Positions 49,060-51,158 of a stretch of 51,158 nt of DNA are shown piece by piece (the stretch's first letter is position 1; each line of letters opens with the position of its first letter). The notes beneath the pieces were generated by a model. The model was given only the letters and a program-made list of their open reading frames with translations, was not told the DNA's origin and did not search any database. The stretch is from positions 1-51,158 of the forward strand of contig DKEW01000004.1 in NCBI GenBank assembly GCA_002452265.1. Direction: 5' to 3'. This stretch comes from Pelobacter sp. UBA6812 (GTDB taxonomy: Bacteria; Desulfobacterota; Desulfuromonadia; Desulfuromonadales; Syntrophotaleaceae). The translations under genes were made by a program, and so were the position numbers.

Positions 49060-50848
49060 CCACGTGCACCCCGCTGTCGAATTCTTCATCGTAGATGCCT
49101 GCGTCACCCTGCGAAGCCATTTCGGTCGGTTGCTCCATTGGCATTGGCTGACCCTGTAAAGCCGCTTGCAATTTCGCATCCCGCTGATAAACATCGTTGC
49201 GAAACTGCAGCCTGCCCTGTGCATCAACCCAGGCGGTACGATAGAGGATATGAACCGGGATAGGTCGTTTCAACCTGACGGAATACGGCTTGGAACCAGC
49301 CATTTCCTTTTCTACTCGTTCCCGATCCCACCCTTGCTGCCCCTCCAGAAGGTAAACGGCCAATTCCAGCGGCCGGGCTATGCGTATACAACCGGAACTG
49401 AAAGTCCGTTGCTGTTCTCCAAACAGATGCTGTGACGGTGTATCGTGGAGATAAACATGGTAAGCGTTGGGGAACATAAACTTTACTTTTCCCAGCGGAT
49501 TCCAGGGACCCGGTTTCTGCCGCAGCATGCCGGGGAAATTTTCAGCTGTCAGCGTCTTCCAGTTGAGGCTTGCCGGATCGATGACACGATTCGGATCCTT
49601 CCCCCAAGCGACAATTTCATAATGATGGGCTTTTAGATAATTCCTGTCCGCTTTGATAAGAGGCCATTTATCCTGTCGGAAGATGGTAGGCGGAACAGTC
49701 CAGTAAGGGGCAAACACCAGGTATTTCATCAACGCGGAAAAAACCGGTGTTCGCCGAAATTCCGTGCCCACCACCACCGGCATCCGCATGACTTCAACGC
49801 CTTTGTCAACCACCGTAAGACTGAAATCGGTAATATCAACCTGCAGGTAACGGGCACCAGTATCCTGTACCGGCCAACGTTCTCGTTCAAGATTGAGCCT
49901 GAGTTGTTCGATGCGCCGTTCAACAGGCACATTGATCTGAGCCAGAGTGTCCTTGCCCAGCACGCCATCCGCACGCAATCCATGTCTGGCCTGAAAGCGT
50001 CTTAAAGCCTCAACCATATGCTGATCAAGGGTCCAGCTCGATGATTCTCGCGATTTGTCGAGATCGCCAACAAGGATCAGAAAGTGTCGTAACAAGGGGA
50101 CCCGATGGTCTCTCTTTCCCAGGGAAACAGACGGCCCGACGGGCAGCGAAGGCCACCCACCGGCCAACGCCAACTGGCGATAATGCTCCAGGTAAACGCC
50201 CAATCTGAGTTGGCTGGCACGATAAGGCACCAACTCTTCCAGCACGGCCCCAACCTGCTGCTTGAGAAGAACCTGATGCAACACCGTAATGGCATCGGTT
50301 TTTGGTACAATCGCCTGCCATTCGGCGGCATAAAGTTGAGAGATATCGACCCGCCCGCCAAGCAGGTGAGATACATATTTCAAAAAAGCATCCGTGAGCA
50401 GGATATCGATCAAGGCCAATCCAAGCGGATCGCACTCCACACCGTAGGACTGGGTGACATGGACCATTTCCAGACAAACGGCAAGGGTCTCAACGTGGTA
50501 ATCGCGAGGATTCAACCCTTCCGCCGCCACACCCTGTACCCGCTCGAGCCATTGCCAGGCAACAGGAGACACCCTGCCCTCTTGAAACCAGGCAGGGTGA
50601 TAATCACGCTGGCGATAAAAAGAAACCAACTGACCATGCAGAGACACCTGCAAATCTCCCATCTCCAGAAGGGGAGAGACGGATGAACCATCAACGTTAA
50701 AAGGCTCAATGATCTGCTGCAACTGGCTTGAAACGGAGCTCGCACTGGCCTCACTTGCTACACAACTTTGCGCAACACAAAGCACGCCAATCGGTAACAA
50801 AAAACAAACAACCAGCCATTTTTGCCAAAAAACCAAGTGCAATGCCAA
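49052..50848 (-). CDS. L,D-transpeptidase of the YcbB (LdtD) type
   Basis: L,D-transpeptidases form 3-3 crosslinks in peptidoglycan in the periplasm. The 598-residue protein starts at a TTG (GGAAAGG just upstream) with a signal peptide (WLVVCFLLPIGVLCVAQSCV). It has a scaffold domain, a peptidoglycan-binding domain (MVEALRRFQARHGLRADGVLG near residue 280) and a YkuD catalytic domain. The catalytic motif is HLFGEQQRTFSSGCIRIARP with Cys487, and HVYLHD lies just before it. The family length (about 600) matches LdtD. It may help cell-wall remodelling, with no direct link to the flagellar genes. Confidence 0.92.
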   Translation of the reverse strand: MALHLVFWQKWLVVCFLLPIGVLCVAQSCVASEASASSVSSQLQQIIEPFNVDGSSVSPLLEMGDLQVSLHGQLVSFYRQRDYHPAWFQEGRVSPVAWQWLERVQGVAAEGLNPRDYHVETLAVCLEMVHVTQSYGVECDPLGLALIDILLTDAFLKYVSHLLGGRVDISQLYAAEWQAIVPKTDAITVLHQVLLKQQVGAVLEELVPYRASQLRLGVYLEHYRQLALAGGWPSLPVGPSVSLGKRDHRVPLLRHFLILVGDLDKSRESSSWTLDQHMVEALRRFQARHGLRADGVLGKDTLAQINVPVERRIEQLRLNLERERWPVQDTGARYLQVDITDFSLTVVDKGVEVMRMPVVVGTEFRRTPVFSALMKYLVFAPYWTVPPTIFRQDKWPLIKADRNYLKAHHYEIVAWGKDPNRVIDPASLNWKTLTAENFPGMLRQKPGPWNPLGKVKFMFPNAYHVYLHDTPSQHLFGEQQRTFSSGCIRIARPLELAVYLLEGQQGWDRERVEKEMAGSKPYSVRLKRPIPVHILYRTAWVDAQGRLQFRNDVYQRDAKLQAALQGQPMPMEQPTEMASQGDAGIYDEEFDSGVHVVR

Positions 50849-50983
50849 CCAGCCTTTCCAGTTATCGGTGGGCGACCATGTTGCGGTAGCCAGATGCTAC
50901 TTTGGGGCACCCGCCTGGCCTGAACCATCGGAAGCCTTCTTACCTCATGAAACAAGTGTACCTTATTTTTTCATCGGAAAGCA

Positions 50984-51158
50984 TCAGGCGATCCACACGG
51001 TCTGAATGTTGACGAATTCCATCAGGCCGTAATGGGAAAGCTCACGCCCATATCCGGAATCCTTGATACCACCAAACGGCAGGCGGGGATCGCTTTTGAC
51101 CATGCCATTAACAAATACGGCACCGGCACGAATCTGACCGGCCAGAACCTCACCGCGC
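50984..51158 (-). CDS. Aldehyde dehydrogenase, C-terminal end (5'-truncated by window edge)
   Basis: Only the last 57 residues are visible. They read AGAVFVNGMVKSDPRLPFGG then IKDSGYGRELSHYGLMEFVN, a signature of NAD(P)-dependent aldehyde dehydrogenases of the succinate-semialdehyde dehydrogenase type. The stop is at 50984-50986. It lies about 135 bases upstream of the transpeptidase start on the same strand, so the two could share a transcript. Substrate cannot be judged from this fragment. Confidence 0.9.
   Translation of the reverse strand, partial: RGEVLAGQIRAGAVFVNGMVKSDPRLPFGGIKDSGYGRELSHYGLMEFVNIQTVWIA

Noticed and set aside
1..51158. tRNA, rRNA, insertion sequences, prophage or integrase genes
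   Set aside because: None was recognised on either strand.

Overview
The window looks like a chromosomal segment of a motile Gram-negative bacterium, most plausibly a Desulfuromonadales-type deltaproteobacterium (Pelobacter/Geobacter relatives). The basis is the gene order flhA-flhF-flhG-fliA, flgF-G-A-H-I-J-M-N-K-L, csrA-fliW and fliC-flaG-fliD-fliS. P- and L-ring genes imply an outer membrane, and base composition is moderately GC-rich. The taxonomic call is inference; no rRNA or other phylogenetic marker is present.

Layout. (1) 1-13.8 kb: late part of a flagellar supercluster. It runs from the 3' part of flhA through the FlhF/FlhG placement pair, sigma-28 (FliA), a DUF2802-like membrane protein, distal rod, P/L-ring genes, a FlgJ-type rod-binding protein, FlgM, FlgN, hook-filament junction proteins, then the CsrA-FliW post-transcriptional pair. 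A heptamer repeat tract lies on each side of flgI. (2) 13.8-18.0 kb: two different Maf/DUF115 proteins (probable flagellin nonulosonate transferases) with an unrecognised 92-residue gene between them. (3) 18.5-35.6 kb: a long same-strand run of 16 sugar-biosynthesis genes. It contains PseB, PseC, a short NeuB-like synthase, an SDR, an aldo-keto reductase, a cytidylyltransferase and PseG. These are followed by genes not in the textbook pseudaminic acid pathway: two methyltransferases, two ATP-grasp ligases, a ThDP-dependent enzyme, a second SDR, a PIG-L deacetylase, a formyltransferase and a GH57-like protein. No PseH acetyltransferase is seen. (4) 35.7-40.6 kb: two near-duplicate flagellin genes, flaG, fliD, fliS and a FliT-like gene. 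(5) 40.6-47.1 kb: two PilZ-type proteins, two diguanylate cyclases, a FliK-like protein and a free-standing FlhB C-terminal-domain protein. (6) 47.1-51.2 kb: a strong candidate structured small RNA, probably 6S RNA, with its own promoter and terminator. It is followed by a TraB-family membrane protein, an L,D-transpeptidase and the 3' end of an aldehyde dehydrogenase gene.

How it fits together. FliA/FlgM set the late flagellar programme, and good sigma-28 promoter matches precede flgJ, flgM and the first flagellin gene. CsrA/FliW probably control flagellin translation: both flagellin leaders carry a hairpin with GGA in the loop plus a GGA-containing ribosome-binding site 23-24 nt downstream, as in the Bacillus hag leader. 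The sugar cluster probably makes a modified CMP-nonulosonate that the Maf proteins attach to flagellin before export. PilZ and GGDEF proteins add a cyclic-di-GMP layer.

The most interesting points are the hybrid sugar pathway (possible acetyl-to-formyl exchange and C2 branching), the paired CsrA-type flagellin leaders, the unannotated-looking 6S-like RNA, and the two-Maf module with its small partner.
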